Origin: Desulfamplus sp.
GTDB lineage: Bacteria; Desulfobacterota; Desulfobacteria; Desulfobacterales; Desulfobacteraceae
Assembly (NCBI GenBank): GCA_015231705.1
Contig: JADGBC010000006.1
Coordinates: 1-46,210 of the forward strand
Length of the DNA: 46,210 nucleotides
Reading direction: 5' to 3'
Below the pieces are notes generated by a model. That model did no database searches. It worked only from the letters and a program-made list of their open reading frames with translations, and was not told where the DNA came from. Shown piece after piece: positions 18,942-30,136 of the stretch (its first letter is position 1; each line of letters starts with the position of its first letter). Both the position numbers and the translations under genes were made by a program.

Positions 18942-21050
18942 TTATCTGGCTGAAACAAGACTTTTTGCCTGCTCCACAATATTTGCGGTACTTATGCCAT
19001 ACTCCTCAAGTACCTTTTCTCCCGGGGCAGAAGCACCAAACTTGTTAATGCCTATCACTTTGCCGCCGTCTCCGACATAACGCTCCCATCCCATTGTAAT
19101 TCCGGCTTCCACAGCAAGTCTTGTTTTGATATCGCCTGGCAGGACTCTTTCTCGATATGGTGCAGGGGCTTTTTCAAACAGCTCCCAACTTGGCATGCTT
19201 ACGACTCTTGTGCGAATTCCCAGTTTTTCAAGCTCGGCAGCGGCATTGACGCACAGATGGACTTCAGATCCGGAGGCAATCAAAATTATGTCTATATCTT
19301 GCTTCTCAACACCTTTGGTCTCTTCCTCAATTTTGGTAGAATCATTGGCCTTGATGTCAGTCTCGATTTTGGAACTTGCCTGTGCATTGATACCATCTAC
19401 ATCCTTTAGAATATATGCCCCATAACGCAAAGATCCGTCTCTTCCGGTAGGGTCTTTTTCCAGAATTGGAAGATTTTGGCGGCTTAATATAAGTGCTGTA
19501 GGTGCATCAAGAGTTATAAGGGCAACTCTCCACGCATCTGCTGTTTCATTTGCATCGGCTGGACGGATAACATTAAGACCTGGAATGGCTCTTAAAGATG
19601 CAAGATGTTCAACCGGCTGATGAGTTGGGCCATCTTCTCCAACAGCCACGCTGTCATGGGTAAATACATAGATCAGAGGCAGTTTCATAAGAGAGGCGAC
19701 TCTTACAGCGGGTCTGACATAATCTGCAAACACAAGAAAGGTTCCTCCATAAGGGCGGATGCCGCCATGAAGATACATGCCGGACATGATTGCACCCATT
19801 GCGTGCTCTCTGACACCGAACCTTATATTTCTGCCGTCATAAAAGCCTTTCTGAAAGTCACTGAATCCTGAAAGATATGTGTTGTTGGACGGGGCAAGAT
19901 CAGCAGAGCCACCCATTAGAACCGGCAGATTTTTTGCGATGGAGTTGAGAACTTTTCCAGAGGCCGCACGAGTTGCAATGGGTTTGTCTTTTGGCGAGAA
20001 TAGAGGAATTTCACTGTCCCACCCTTGAGTAAGATAGCCGCTTACAGCATCTGCAAATGCTGCTGCAAGCTCAGGAAATTCTGATTTGTAATCGTCAAAA
20101 ATATCCTGCCACTGCTGCTCCTGATCCTCTCCTCTTTTTACAGTTTTACGGCATTCATTGAGAACCTCATCAGGTACGTAAAAATCCTTATCCACAGGGA
20201 CTCCGTAAAACTCTTTTACCAATCTTATCTCATCTGCACCAAGAGGAGAGCCGTGTGCTCCGCATGTACCCTGCTTGTGCGGGCTGCCATAGGCAATTTT
20301 GGTAGTGACCTTGATAAGGGTTGGTTTGTCTGTCTCTTTTTGTGCAGCTTCAATTGCAGCGGCAATAGCCTCTGTATCATTGCCGTCAGAAACAGATACC
20401 ACATGCCAGTTCATTGCTTCAAATTTTGCTTTTACATCCTCTGTAAATGCAATTGCGGTACTGCCTTCAATTGAGATCGAGTTATCATCATAAAGACAGA
20501 CAAGTTTTCCAAGACCCAGGTGGCCTGCAAGCGAAACAGCTTCTGAGGCAACTCCTTCCATCAGATCTCCATCTCCGCACATGACATAGGTAAAGTGATT
20601 GATCAGCTCTCTTGTTTCTGTGTTGAACCGCGAAGCCATGTGTCGCTCTGCCATAGCCATTCCAACTGCGTTGGCAATTCCCTGGCCAAGAGGGCCTGTT
20701 GTGGTCTCAACTCCTGGTGTGTGCCCAAATTCAGGATGGCCTGGGGTGCGGCTGCCCCACTGCCTGAAATTTTTAAGATCATCAAGATCAAGTCCGTATC
20801 CATCAAGATAGAGCATACTGTAAAGCAGCATGGAGGCGTGTCCTCCTGAAAGGACAAATCTGTCGCGGTCAACCCAGGCCGGATTTGCAGGGTTGTGCTT
20901 CATGTATCTGTTCCATAGTACAAATGCAGTGGGTGCAAGTCCCATCGGTGCACCAGGGTGTCCGGAATTTGCCTTCTGGATGGCATCTATTGAAAGTGTT
21001 CTTATTGTGTGAATACATAGTTGTTCAAGGTCTTTGGTGGCAGCAGCCAT
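18942..21050 (-). CDS. tkt: Transketolase
   Basis: [70 protein letters not shown]. Confidence 0.97.
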   Translation of the reverse strand: MAAATKDLEQLCIHTIRTLSIDAIQKANSGHPGAPMGLAPTAFVLWNRYMKHNPANPAWVDRDRFVLSGGHASMLLYSMLYLDGYGLDLDDLKNFRQWGSRTPGHPEFGHTPGVETTTGPLGQGIANAVGMAMAERHMASRFNTETRELINHFTYVMCGDGDLMEGVASEAVSLAGHLGLGKLVCLYDDNSISIEGSTAIAFTEDVKAKFEAMNWHVVSVSDGNDTEAIAAAIEAAQKETDKPTLIKVTTKIAYGSPHKQGTCGAHGSPLGADEIRLVKEFYGVPVDKDFYVPDEVLNECRKTVKRGEDQEQQWQDIFDDYKSEFPELAAAFADAVSGYLTQGWDSEIPLFSPKDKPIATRAASGKVLNSIAKNLPVLMGGSADLAPSNNTYLSGFSDFQKGFYDGRNIRFGVREHAMGAIMSGMYLHGGIRPYGGTFLVFADYVRPAVRVASLMKLPLIYVFTHDSVAVGEDGPTHQPVEHLASLRAIPGLNVIRPADANETADAWRVALITLDAPTALILSRQNLPILEKDPTGRDGSLRYGAYILKDVDGINAQASSKIETDIKANDSTKIEEETKGVEKQDIDIILIASGSEVHLCVNAAAELEKLGIRTRVVSMPSWELFEKAPAPYRERVLPGDIKTRLAVEAGITMGWERYVGDGGKVIGINKFGASAPGEKVLEEYGISTANIVEQAKSLVSAR

Positions 21051-21159
21051 TTTTCTCTCCTGTTTTGCGGTTGTTTAAATTTTGGTATATCTTTTGATAT
21101 GAACAATCTGTTTTACTCAAAAACGACACCTTGCTATCGCTTCTTGGGCATATTAGCAT

Positions 21160-21248
21160 CTGTCTGAATCAGGATGGCCAGGATTTACAGGATGGACAAG
21201 ATTTTTATCCTGTAATTCCTTTCATCCTGAAAATCCTGATTCTGACAG
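21160..21248 (+). repeat. Family-2 imperfect palindrome (AATCAGGAT...ATCCTGATT), copy 2
   Basis: CTGTCTGAATCAGGAT...ATCCTGATTCTGACAG arms, 15/16 complementary; internal CAGGAT/ATCCTG repeats. Confidence 0.8.
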
Positions 21249-21291
21249 TGTTGACAAGGCTTTTGACTGGATAGGTGTCGAATTGGAGGTT

Positions 21292-22083
21292 TTAATTAAT
21301 GCTTTCTGTCATATCTAAAGGGTCAATACCGTATTTTTCAAATATTTTTCCATACTCGTCAGTGCTTTTAAACTCCAAGAGTGTTTTTGAAAAATCATCA
21401 CATAATTTTTTAACTTCTCTGGCTTTTGAAAATCCCACATACAGTTTTTGGGTATGAATTGGAGGGACAAGAAATTTGATTTTATCTTTTACTCCCATTT
21501 GTGATGCGTATCCGCTCACAACAGCCTGATTTTCAGCCGCCAGTTCATGCCTTCCGCTCATAAGTTTTCTTATAAGCATCTGAGGATTATGGGCAAGGTC
21601 TTTTGTCAGGTAATCTGCTTTATCAAAAACTTCACCGTAACTGAACCCTGCAATCACTCCTATGCTGTAGGGCTTTAAATCCTGATAAGATCCGTTGAAG
21701 TTAATCTCTGTATCTCTTTTTGTAAAAAAAACGGTTTTTGAAATACTTATATGTGTATCTGGAAAATAGGTGTATTTTTCTCTTTCAGGAGTTTTTAAAA
21801 GAGATACAAGAACATCTGCCTGACCATATTCAAGATTGCTCAAACATCTTTTCCAGGGATATTTTACAAATTCTGCATCCATGTTCATTTTTTTTAGAAC
21901 TGCCTTCAATATATCTATCTCAAACCCAAGAGCCTCTCCATTTTTCTCATATGTATATGGAAACCAATCTGTATATACAACTTTAAGCTTGTTGGTTTGA
22001 CTGTCAATTTGATTGTATATTGTATATGTAACGAGAAACGCAAAAAGAGAACATGCAATAATCTTTTTTTTAAATATAGTCAT
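21292..22083 (-). CDS. Transporter substrate-binding domain-containing protein (SBP family 3 type)
   Basis: Signal peptide; WFPYTYEKNGEALGFEIDILKAVLKKMN; YVGFSKA. Confidence 0.85.
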   Translation of the reverse strand: MTIFKKKIIACSLFAFLVTYTIYNQIDSQTNKLKVVYTDWFPYTYEKNGEALGFEIDILKAVLKKMNMDAEFVKYPWKRCLSNLEYGQADVLVSLLKTPEREKYTYFPDTHISISKTVFFTKRDTEINFNGSYQDLKPYSIGVIAGFSYGEVFDKADYLTKDLAHNPQMLIRKLMSGRHELAAENQAVVSGYASQMGVKDKIKFLVPPIHTQKLYVGFSKAREVKKLCDDFSKTLLEFKSTDEYGKIFEKYGIDPLDMTESIN

Positions 22084-22114
22084 GGCTAAAATGCCTTGTT
22101 ATAGTTTTCCAGAT

Positions 22115-22188
22115 AATTAAATTGGTGGAAATGTTGCCTGAGACCACGGATAAAGGGTTTGTCTCACCAAAAGACTTTTCTGGAAGTC
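22115..22188 (-). repeat. Family-3 dispersed 74-bp repeat, copy 2
   Basis: Reverse complement matches copy 1 at 66/74 positions without gaps (hand alignment). Confidence 0.9.
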
Positions 22189-22209
22189 TATAGAGTGCCC
22201 TTAAAGAGT

Positions 22210-23079
22210 TTAAAGTGCTCTCATGTACTCGGGTCTGAGTCGAACTTTACCTTGCAATGCCTGAGCAATCAGAGCAAGGGTCTTCTCCTTGTCCTGTGGA
22301 AGATTTGCCCTGATCGGAAGATAGTTTGATGCATGGTTTGCATGAAAAAGACCAGAGGTCAGATTCGTTGTTGCAATCATGGTTCCAAGTTCGGTGAGCA
22401 TCTCATCAGGTGTGATAAGTTCAAAATCTCCATTTTGGTACTCGGTGTGCATCTGGGTTCCTGGTATCAACATCAAGCTCAGTGCTCCGACATATTCAGG
22501 ATCTATGGCGGAGAGCACCCTTCCTGTCTCTGTTGCATGGATATTTGATCGTTCTCTGCCCGCAAGTCCAAGAAGAACTGTAATCGAAAGTTTGATCCCC
22601 GCACTTCTTATCTTTTTGCCCATCTCAACCATTTTGATAGAGTCAGCTCCTTTGTCTACACGCCTCAAAGTTACGTCATCACCTGTTTCAAGCCCCATGT
22701 AGGCAATCTTGACTCCAAGTTTTCGCAGCTCTTTGAGTTCATCCAGAGTTTTCATCTTGATGCTCTTTGTGTTTGCATAAAGCCCGATTCGCTCAATCCA
22801 GGGCAGTCGTTCGTTTATCCTCTCAAGAATCGGCACAAGCCTTTTTTGCGGGATTATAAGAGCATCTCCGTCACAGATAAAAAGCCTTGTCTGGCGTTTG
22901 CAGTATTTGGCTGCAAATTCAATATCCTCAAAAATCACGGGGTCTTTTTTTATGGTAAAGCGTTCTCCCTTGTATGCCCCGCAAAAAGTGCATTTATTGT
23001 GGGAGCATCCGACTGTAACCTGTAACAGAATACTGTCAGCTTCGCTTGGTGGTCTTATAATATTTCCTTCATAATGCAT
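22210..23079 (-). CDS. Radical SAM protein
   Basis: VTVGCSHNKCTFCGAYKGERF cluster motif; IAYMGLETGDDVTLRRVDKG. Confidence 0.9.
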   Translation of the reverse strand: MHYEGNIIRPPSEADSILLQVTVGCSHNKCTFCGAYKGERFTIKKDPVIFEDIEFAAKYCKRQTRLFICDGDALIIPQKRLVPILERINERLPWIERIGLYANTKSIKMKTLDELKELRKLGVKIAYMGLETGDDVTLRRVDKGADSIKMVEMGKKIRSAGIKLSITVLLGLAGRERSNIHATETGRVLSAIDPEYVGALSLMLIPGTQMHTEYQNGDFELITPDEMLTELGTMIATTNLTSGLFHANHASNYLPIRANLPQDKEKTLALIAQALQGKVRLRPEYMRAL

Positions 23080-23133
23080 AATGTTTTCTTAATTTCCTGT
23101 CTGTTAACGTTTTTAAAAAGAAGTACCTCTAAT

Positions 23134-23227
23134 TTATGTGAAAGTCTCTTCAAATAGCTGTGCTTATGTGACTTTCATTGTTCGTTGTGGCCGAGAGCCA
23201 ATACCTCGCTCCGACCGTGCCGGTTAT
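23134..23227 (+). repeat. Family-1 element, copy G (long type)
   Basis: TTATGTGAAAGTC...GACTTTCATTGTTCGTTGTGGCCGAGAGCCAATACCTCGCTCCGACCGTGCCGGTTAT. Confidence 0.9.
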
Positions 23228-23302
23228 TAAAATAAGAGTGCCTTTTCATGGCAAACTTTTTATTAATTTAACTGAAACTATCTTAAAACACAATAGATCT
23301 GA

Positions 23303-24616
23303 TCACACTGCCTGACCAGCACACCAGCCCGAAGACCACGCCCATTGCAGATTGTAGCCCCCAAGCCATCCTGTTACATCGAGTACCTCTCCGGTAAAGA
23401 AAAGCCCCTTTACATCGCGGGCTTCCATAGTCTTTGAAGAGATAAAATCACAGTCAACTCCGCCTACTGTAACCTCTGCGGTTCTGTATCCTTCAGTTCC
23501 AGCTGGCTTTATAACCCACTGCTGAAGTTTGTCTGATATCAACCTCAACTCTCTGTGCGAAATTTCGGCAAGTCTCATTTCACAGTATTTTTCAGGAATA
23601 AGTGCGGCTATAAGGCGTTTGGGCAGCATTGCAGATAAGATGAATTTCAATTTTTTCCCTGTAGAAGGGTGTTCCTGTGTCTGTTGGCGTAGTTGATGAC
23701 GATGATGGTGTTGCTGTGTTTCCGGAGATTTTCTTTTCTGAACCTGTTGATATTCCTTGGTCAGATGCTCAAACAGATCAACTTCCGGCAGTAGATTTAG
23801 CCTGACAGTTCCCCCCGGGGTCCAGTATGATGATATCTGTAAAATTACAGGTCCACTCAATCCCCTGTGTGTGAAGAGAATATTCTCTCTGAATATCTGT
23901 TCTCCTGTTTCAACAATGGCATCAAGAGCAATACCGGAAAGAGGGGATAATATCTTTTTGTCATCAGGGTTAAGGGTAAATGGAACAAGTCCTGCACGGG
24001 GAGACCATATATTTATGCCGAATTGCTCTGCAACTCGATATCCGAATGGTGTAGCTCCGCAAGAAGGGATAGAGAGGCCACCGGTGGCAATGACAAGTGA
24101 TCTGCATTGATATATCTTATTTTGTGCAAAGACCTTGAACAGATGATCTTTATTTTGTATCTTCTGCTCTCTAACTTCTGCCTGTTCTATGTTGCTTGTA
24201 GATTTTAACTTTTCTATACGCTCTATCTTGCATGACATCTCTATGGTTATATTTGTATTTTGACACTCTTTCAGGAGCATTTCAATTATATCACGGGAAC
24301 TGTTCAGACAGAAAAGCTGGCCATGAGCCCTCTCTTCAAATTTTATATTGTGCAAGCGGACAAGTTCGATAAAATCCCATTGGGTATATCGCTTAATGGC
24401 AGATTTGCAAAAATGGGGATTATGAGAAATGTAGTTCTCAGAAGAGATGTTAAGGTTTGTGAAGTTGCAGCGTCCTCCACCTGACATGAGAATTTTGCTG
24501 CCAGGTTGTTTTGCATGGTCAAGTACCATCACTGTTTGACCACGTTTTCCAGCGGTAATGGCACACATGAGGCCTGAAGCTCCGGCACCAATAATTATCA
24601 CATCTGTTTGAGTCAT
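23303..24616 (-). CDS. HI0933-family flavoprotein (NAD(P)/FAD-dependent oxidoreductase)
   Basis: DVIIIGAGASGLMCAITAGKRG, GSKILMSGGGRCNFTN, FFTGEVLDVTGWLGGYNLQWAWSSG. Confidence 0.92.
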   Translation of the reverse strand: MTQTDVIIIGAGASGLMCAITAGKRGQTVMVLDHAKQPGSKILMSGGGRCNFTNLNISSENYISHNPHFCKSAIKRYTQWDFIELVRLHNIKFEERAHGQLFCLNSSRDIIEMLLKECQNTNITIEMSCKIERIEKLKSTSNIEQAEVREQKIQNKDHLFKVFAQNKIYQCRSLVIATGGLSIPSCGATPFGYRVAEQFGINIWSPRAGLVPFTLNPDDKKILSPLSGIALDAIVETGEQIFRENILFTHRGLSGPVILQISSYWTPGGTVRLNLLPEVDLFEHLTKEYQQVQKRKSPETQQHHHRHQLRQQTQEHPSTGKKLKFILSAMLPKRLIAALIPEKYCEMRLAEISHRELRLISDKLQQWVIKPAGTEGYRTAEVTVGGVDCDFISSKTMEARDVKGLFFTGEVLDVTGWLGGYNLQWAWSSGWCAGQAV

Positions 24617-24647
24617 TGTTTTTTCAATTAACTGCCTGCAGTTTCTA

Positions 24648-26162
24648 TCAATTTGGTATGTCTGACGAGATTATACAGTCACAGTTGATGGCCGGAAGAA
24701 ATACAGTAAAAGTGCTTCCCTTTCCTGACTCGCTTTGAACCTTTATCTCTCCACCATGCTTTTTCACTATGCCGTGAACAACTGAAAGTCCCATCCCTGT
24801 ACCCTTGCCTATCTCTTTGGTGGTAAAATAGGGCTCAAAGATAAGTGGAATGATCTCTGGAGATATGCCGACACCTGTATCAGATATTTTTATCATGACA
24901 TAATCTCCGGTCGGAGGGAGAAACTCATTGGTGTTAAAAAGAGCACCAGGAGTCTTTGTTGTAGTATTAGTAATTACATCAGAGACCTCCACATCAACCA
25001 CGCCACCAGTCTTTTTTATGGCATGGAACGCATTTGTGCAAAGGTTCATAAAAATCTGGTGAAGCTGGGTTGGATTCCCCATAACAGACAGCTGGTTCTG
25101 TATATTGATGTTAAGCTTTGTGTATATAGGCAGTGATGAACGCAGAAGCGTAAGAACCTCTTGTGCTATGCATCCTACATTAACAGGGGCCATGGTCTCT
25201 TCTGTCTTGCGAGCAAAGGTCAATATCTGTTTTACAAGTTCCTGTGCACGTTTGCCTGCTATGTTTATCTGCTGAAGATTATTTTCAACAATCGACCCCT
25301 CTTCTACCTGATAGAGTGCCATTTCAGAATATCCGATAACGGCACTGAGAATATTGTTGAAGTCATGAGCAATACCACCTGCAAGGGTACCAATGGCCTC
25401 CATTTTCTGGGATTGACGCAATTGTGCTGCAATTTTCTTACGTTCCTCTTCTGCCTGCTTGTATTCGACAAGCAGATTTCGGTGGAGAGTTTCGCTTTGT
25501 TCAAGAGCGTCAATGGTATTGAGTTGCTTTTCATTGGCCTTTGCCATGCCAAGAGTTGGCATGGTGACAAAAATACAAAATACTGAAATCGCTGTAAGCC
25601 ATGAAGTAGGAGCTGCAAAGTAACGGGCTATGTCAAAGGTGAATACAAGAGTGCCTGAGACGGCAAGTATAGCTGTCAAAATAATTGCAAAAAGACTTAT
25701 GCTCAAAGCAATCACACCCCATTTTTTGCCAAACATTATAGGGGTATTGAGGCAGAATATGGACAAGAAAACAATTCCCAGACCACACAGACCGTACTGA
25801 AAAAGATCTGCAAGACCAAGAGTCAACAGTATAAAAAGCATGCTGGTAGCCCTGAATGTAATGGACAGTGAGTGTCGCAAAAGTGCAATGACCGCCATAA
25901 TACAGTAGAGCAGAATATGAAGATAAAAAACTGGCTGCCAGCCCGTTTCAAAAGTTCTTCCAAGGGATATGAGAAGAACCGGAAAACATGCGAAGGTAAA
26001 AAAAATAAACATACGGGAGCTTACGATATCTCTGGCAGATTCTACCGCCTCGACCACTTTTGAACCTTTACCGTTTTTAGCACTCCATTTGGAGAATATG
26101 TGTTTTTTCTTTTGTGGTGTTGTCATACTGTCCGTGTCTATTAAAAACATTAAGCTCCTCAT
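24648..26162 (-). CDS. Membrane sensor histidine kinase (NtrB-like HATPase)
   Basis: N-terminal TM segments; KMEAIGTLAGGIAHDFNNILSAVIGYSEMAL H-box; KISDTGVGISPE, TGMGLSVVHGIVKKHGG. Confidence 0.92.
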   Translation of the reverse strand: MRSLMFLIDTDSMTTPQKKKHIFSKWSAKNGKGSKVVEAVESARDIVSSRMFIFFTFACFPVLLISLGRTFETGWQPVFYLHILLYCIMAVIALLRHSLSITFRATSMLFILLTLGLADLFQYGLCGLGIVFLSIFCLNTPIMFGKKWGVIALSISLFAIILTAILAVSGTLVFTFDIARYFAAPTSWLTAISVFCIFVTMPTLGMAKANEKQLNTIDALEQSETLHRNLLVEYKQAEEERKKIAAQLRQSQKMEAIGTLAGGIAHDFNNILSAVIGYSEMALYQVEEGSIVENNLQQINIAGKRAQELVKQILTFARKTEETMAPVNVGCIAQEVLTLLRSSLPIYTKLNINIQNQLSVMGNPTQLHQIFMNLCTNAFHAIKKTGGVVDVEVSDVITNTTTKTPGALFNTNEFLPPTGDYVMIKISDTGVGISPEIIPLIFEPYFTTKEIGKGTGMGLSVVHGIVKKHGGEIKVQSESGKGSTFTVFLPAINCDCIISSDIPN

Positions 26163-26180
26163 TTAAGCGGTTCTGCTTGC

Positions 26181-26933
26181 TTATGCTGTATAAAGTTTTA
26201 CCTCATGTTCTTTTAACAGTTTCACTATCTCTTTTGGAGGAAGGTTGTCGGTAAAGAGTTCATCAATATCAGACAAGTGCCCCAGACGTACCATGGCATT
26301 TCTGCCGAATTTGGTATGATCAGCAGCAAGAATGACTTTTTCCGAATTGGCAATAATCGCTTTGGCTACCCGCACTTCCCTGTAGTCAAAATCAAGCAGG
26401 TCTCCATTTTTAGCTATTCCGCTTATTCCGATAATGCAAAAATCTGCTCTGAACTGACTTATGAAATCAAGGGTCGCATGACCCGTAATACCGCAGTCCC
26501 TGTTTCTGACAACACCACCGGCCATGAAAATTTCAATATCCTGGTTCCGGCTTAGAATAAGTGCCACATTAAGGTTATTTGTTATGACCCGAAGCCCCTC
26601 CTTCTTGACAAGTTCTTTGGCAATCTCTTCGGTTGTTGTACCTATGTTTATGAAAATAGATGCTTTGGGTGGAATACGGTCAGCCACTTTTCTGGCAATT
26701 CTTATCTTATCCTCCAGACATAGTATCTGTCTTGCTGAATAACCTATATTTTCAACGCTGGTAGAGAGCCCAGCTCCACCATGATATCGTCTAAGAAGTC
26801 CTTGAGAACTTAATTGATTTAGGTCGCGGCGGATGGTTTGAGGCGTCACATCAAAATCGCGGGCAAGATCTTCAATAGAGACAAACCCGACAGTCTGAAT
26901 TCTTTCAATGATTTTATTCTGTCTTTTTTTCAT
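26181..26933 (-). CDS. DeoR/GlpR-type transcriptional regulator
   Basis: VTPQTIRRDLNQLSSQGLLRRYHGGAGL HTH; sugar-isomerase-like C-terminal domain. Confidence 0.92.
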   Translation of the reverse strand: MKKRQNKIIERIQTVGFVSIEDLARDFDVTPQTIRRDLNQLSSQGLLRRYHGGAGLSTSVENIGYSARQILCLEDKIRIARKVADRIPPKASIFINIGTTTEEIAKELVKKEGLRVITNNLNVALILSRNQDIEIFMAGGVVRNRDCGITGHATLDFISQFRADFCIIGISGIAKNGDLLDFDYREVRVAKAIIANSEKVILAADHTKFGRNAMVRLGHLSDIDELFTDNLPPKEIVKLLKEHEVKLYTA

Positions 26934-27022
26934 GTTTCTGTTTCAGGAATTTTAATTCAACAATAATTGGCAGCAAAGCCGCATATATTTTTAGTGATAA
27001 TAAGAATATGATTTTGTATCCT

Positions 27023-28096
<1,074 letters not shown>

Positions 28097-28207
28097 CTAA
28101 ACCTTCTGGCAAGGGCATTGATACGACCTATTGATTCTATAACCTAATTAAACAGGAGGCCCTATTGGGGGCCACTACAGAACTGATGAGTTACGAGGAG
28201 ACAAGGG

Positions 28208-28711
28208 TTAATTAACATTAACTTTAATACCCATAGGCCCATCGAGCGTATCAACCACAAAAAGAGGAGCTGTGTAATGAATCCTTGATTCATGCTCTCT
28301 TGAAGCATCTATATTCTTTATGGCAGAGGTGTTGAGTTCTGGCACTCCAAGACAGAAAGATGATTGGCTGTCAACTTTGCTGAAAGTATTACCTGCAAGC
28401 ATATTAAGTGTCTCTTTTAGTGTGCCTTCCAGGTGTTTCTGTGTTAAATGTTGCCTTTTCTCCCCCATAAAATTTTCTGTCATTATCATCAGCAGACTTG
28501 AAGGGATAATTAGCTCAATGGTGCCTGAAAACATCCCGTGGAATGTAATTGTGGCAGCTTCAAGTCTGTCTGGTCCAGGTAGACCAGATTCTTCAAAAGC
28601 TATGAGGCCATCCCGTGGTTCTACCGGAATATAAAACATAGTCTCCATCACTTCAGAAATCGAAATCATTATCTGAATTATCAGATTGTTCATTGCCATG
28701 GGACTCTCCAA
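28208..28711 (-). CDS. CheX-like chemotaxis protein
   Basis: ETLNMLAGNTFSKVD-type CheX/CheC motif; overlaps the end of the receiver gene. Confidence 0.75.
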   Translation of the reverse strand: MESPMAMNNLIIQIMISISEVMETMFYIPVEPRDGLIAFEESGLPGPDRLEAATITFHGMFSGTIELIIPSSLLMIMTENFMGEKRQHLTQKHLEGTLKETLNMLAGNTFSKVDSQSSFCLGVPELNTSAIKNIDASREHESRIHYTAPLFVVDTLDGPMGIKVNVN

Positions 28712-29096
28712 GTATATTGGTTATCATATCTCTGAGTTGTTCAGGGGTGAATGGTTTTCTGATGTAACCCGCTGCACCGCTATTCATAAATTGATCTATT
28801 TTCTCCTGACTTCCTTCGGTTGTGACCACTAAAACAGGAATATCTTTGAAAATGTCATGCTGTTTCATTTTAAGAAGCATTTCAAGGCCATTCATTACCG
28901 GCATGGTGAAATCAGTTACAACAAGATCAATCCAGCTCTTTTTAAGCCTTTCAAGAGCTTCTATGCCATTTTGAGCCTCAGAAAAATCTGAACCCGCGTA
29001 TCCGGCTGCTATAAATGCTTTTTTGATTACCGCCCGCATTGGCATGGAATCATCTACAAGTAGAATTGAAAATGTCATTTGATTGACCTCTGACAA
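28653..29096 (-). CDS. CheY-like response regulator
   Basis: ILLVDDSMPMRAVI, DLVVTDFTMPVMNGLEML, VLVVTTEG, RKPFTPEQL. Confidence 0.93.
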   Translation of the reverse strand: MSEVNQMTFSILLVDDSMPMRAVIKKAFIAAGYAGSDFSEAQNGIEALERLKKSWIDLVVTDFTMPVMNGLEMLLKMKQHDIFKDIPVLVVTTEGSQEKIDQFMNSGAAGYIRKPFTPEQLRDMITNILGESHGNEQSDNSDNDFDF

Positions 29097-29110
29097 TTTA
29101 GGATGTTTTT

Positions 29111-29188
29111 TTATGTGAAAGTCTTTTTAAAGATTCGTGATTATATGACTTTGATTCTTCGCTGTGCCCATCAGGGCATGGTCTTTAT
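29111..29188 (+). repeat. Family-1 element, copy H (short type)
   Basis: TTATGTGAAAGTC...GACTTTGATTCTTCGCTGTGCCCATCAGGGCATGGTCTTTAT. Confidence 0.88.
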
Positions 29189-30045
29189 ATGACACGCAGA
29201 ATAGCTTCGACTTTTTGCATGTTAAATGTAAAGTCAGCGATGATCGTTGAAATATCATTTGATGTCATTGAAAGTTCTCTTATAATCTTGTCGTGAAATC
29301 GGTATGCAAGCCCCTCCACACCAATTCCTAAGCCCATCATCATACAGATACAGTCAGAAAGATAGACAATTGCAATATCCATATTTTTCCCCATAGTCTC
29401 ATCCGGAAGGTGATGATGCCTGATAATCTTGACCATTTTAGGGCTAAATTTCCATATTTTGGCAATCATCGCACCGATCTCAGCATGATCCGTGCCGATC
29501 ACCTTTTTTTCAGCTTCAGTGAAACTGTATCCGCTCTGCTCAATAAGGGTCTGGATTTTGTCTGAAGAGATCTGGATAAATTTATCCAGTACAGTTTTTC
29601 CAATATCTTTAAGCAGGGCAGCTGTAAATATACTATGTCTGCTTTCAGGAGATATTTTTCTTGCAATATCCTTTGCAATAAGGGCAGATGATACAGCATG
29701 TTTCCACATCGCACCTTCATGTAGTCCATAACCTTTCCATGGCCTGTTCAGGGTCTTTGCACTGGCATTGAGCAGAGCGATCTCGACAACCTGATCAATA
29801 CCAAGTATTGCCACGGCATCTTTGATCGACTCGACAGGGTTGGAAAGTCCAAAAAAGGCGGAATTGCAGGTTTTGAGAAGATTTGCAGTCACAGCCGGAT
29901 CATACTGGATGACCTTTGCAATATCCTGCATGGAAGCCGAAGGGTTATCAACCAGTTCAATTATCTGGTTGGCAATGGCCGGTACGGGTCTTAAGTTTTT
30001 GATATCCTTGATTAGGAGCTGAATAGCGGTCATCTTTCCACCCAA
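29185..30045 (-). CDS. HDOD domain protein
   Basis: NLRPVPAIANQIIELVDNP; VTANLLKTCNSAFFGLSNPVESIKDAVAILG. Confidence 0.9.
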   Translation of the reverse strand: MGGKMTAIQLLIKDIKNLRPVPAIANQIIELVDNPSASMQDIAKVIQYDPAVTANLLKTCNSAFFGLSNPVESIKDAVAILGIDQVVEIALLNASAKTLNRPWKGYGLHEGAMWKHAVSSALIAKDIARKISPESRHSIFTAALLKDIGKTVLDKFIQISSDKIQTLIEQSGYSFTEAEKKVIGTDHAEIGAMIAKIWKFSPKMVKIIRHHHLPDETMGKNMDIAIVYLSDCICMMMGLGIGVEGLAYRFHDKIIRELSMTSNDISTIIADFTFNMQKVEAILRVI

Positions 30046-30136
30046 TCTAAAGCAGTTATCACTTCAATTGAAGTCTTTATATGGCCATTATCACTCCATT
30101 TGAAAGTATTTGATATTCTAATCTCACTTGAAATCA

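Noticed and set aside
18160-21100. Many plus-strand ORFs opposite the DUF2339-like and tkt genes
   Set aside because: Shadow ORFs antisense to well-supported coding sequence.
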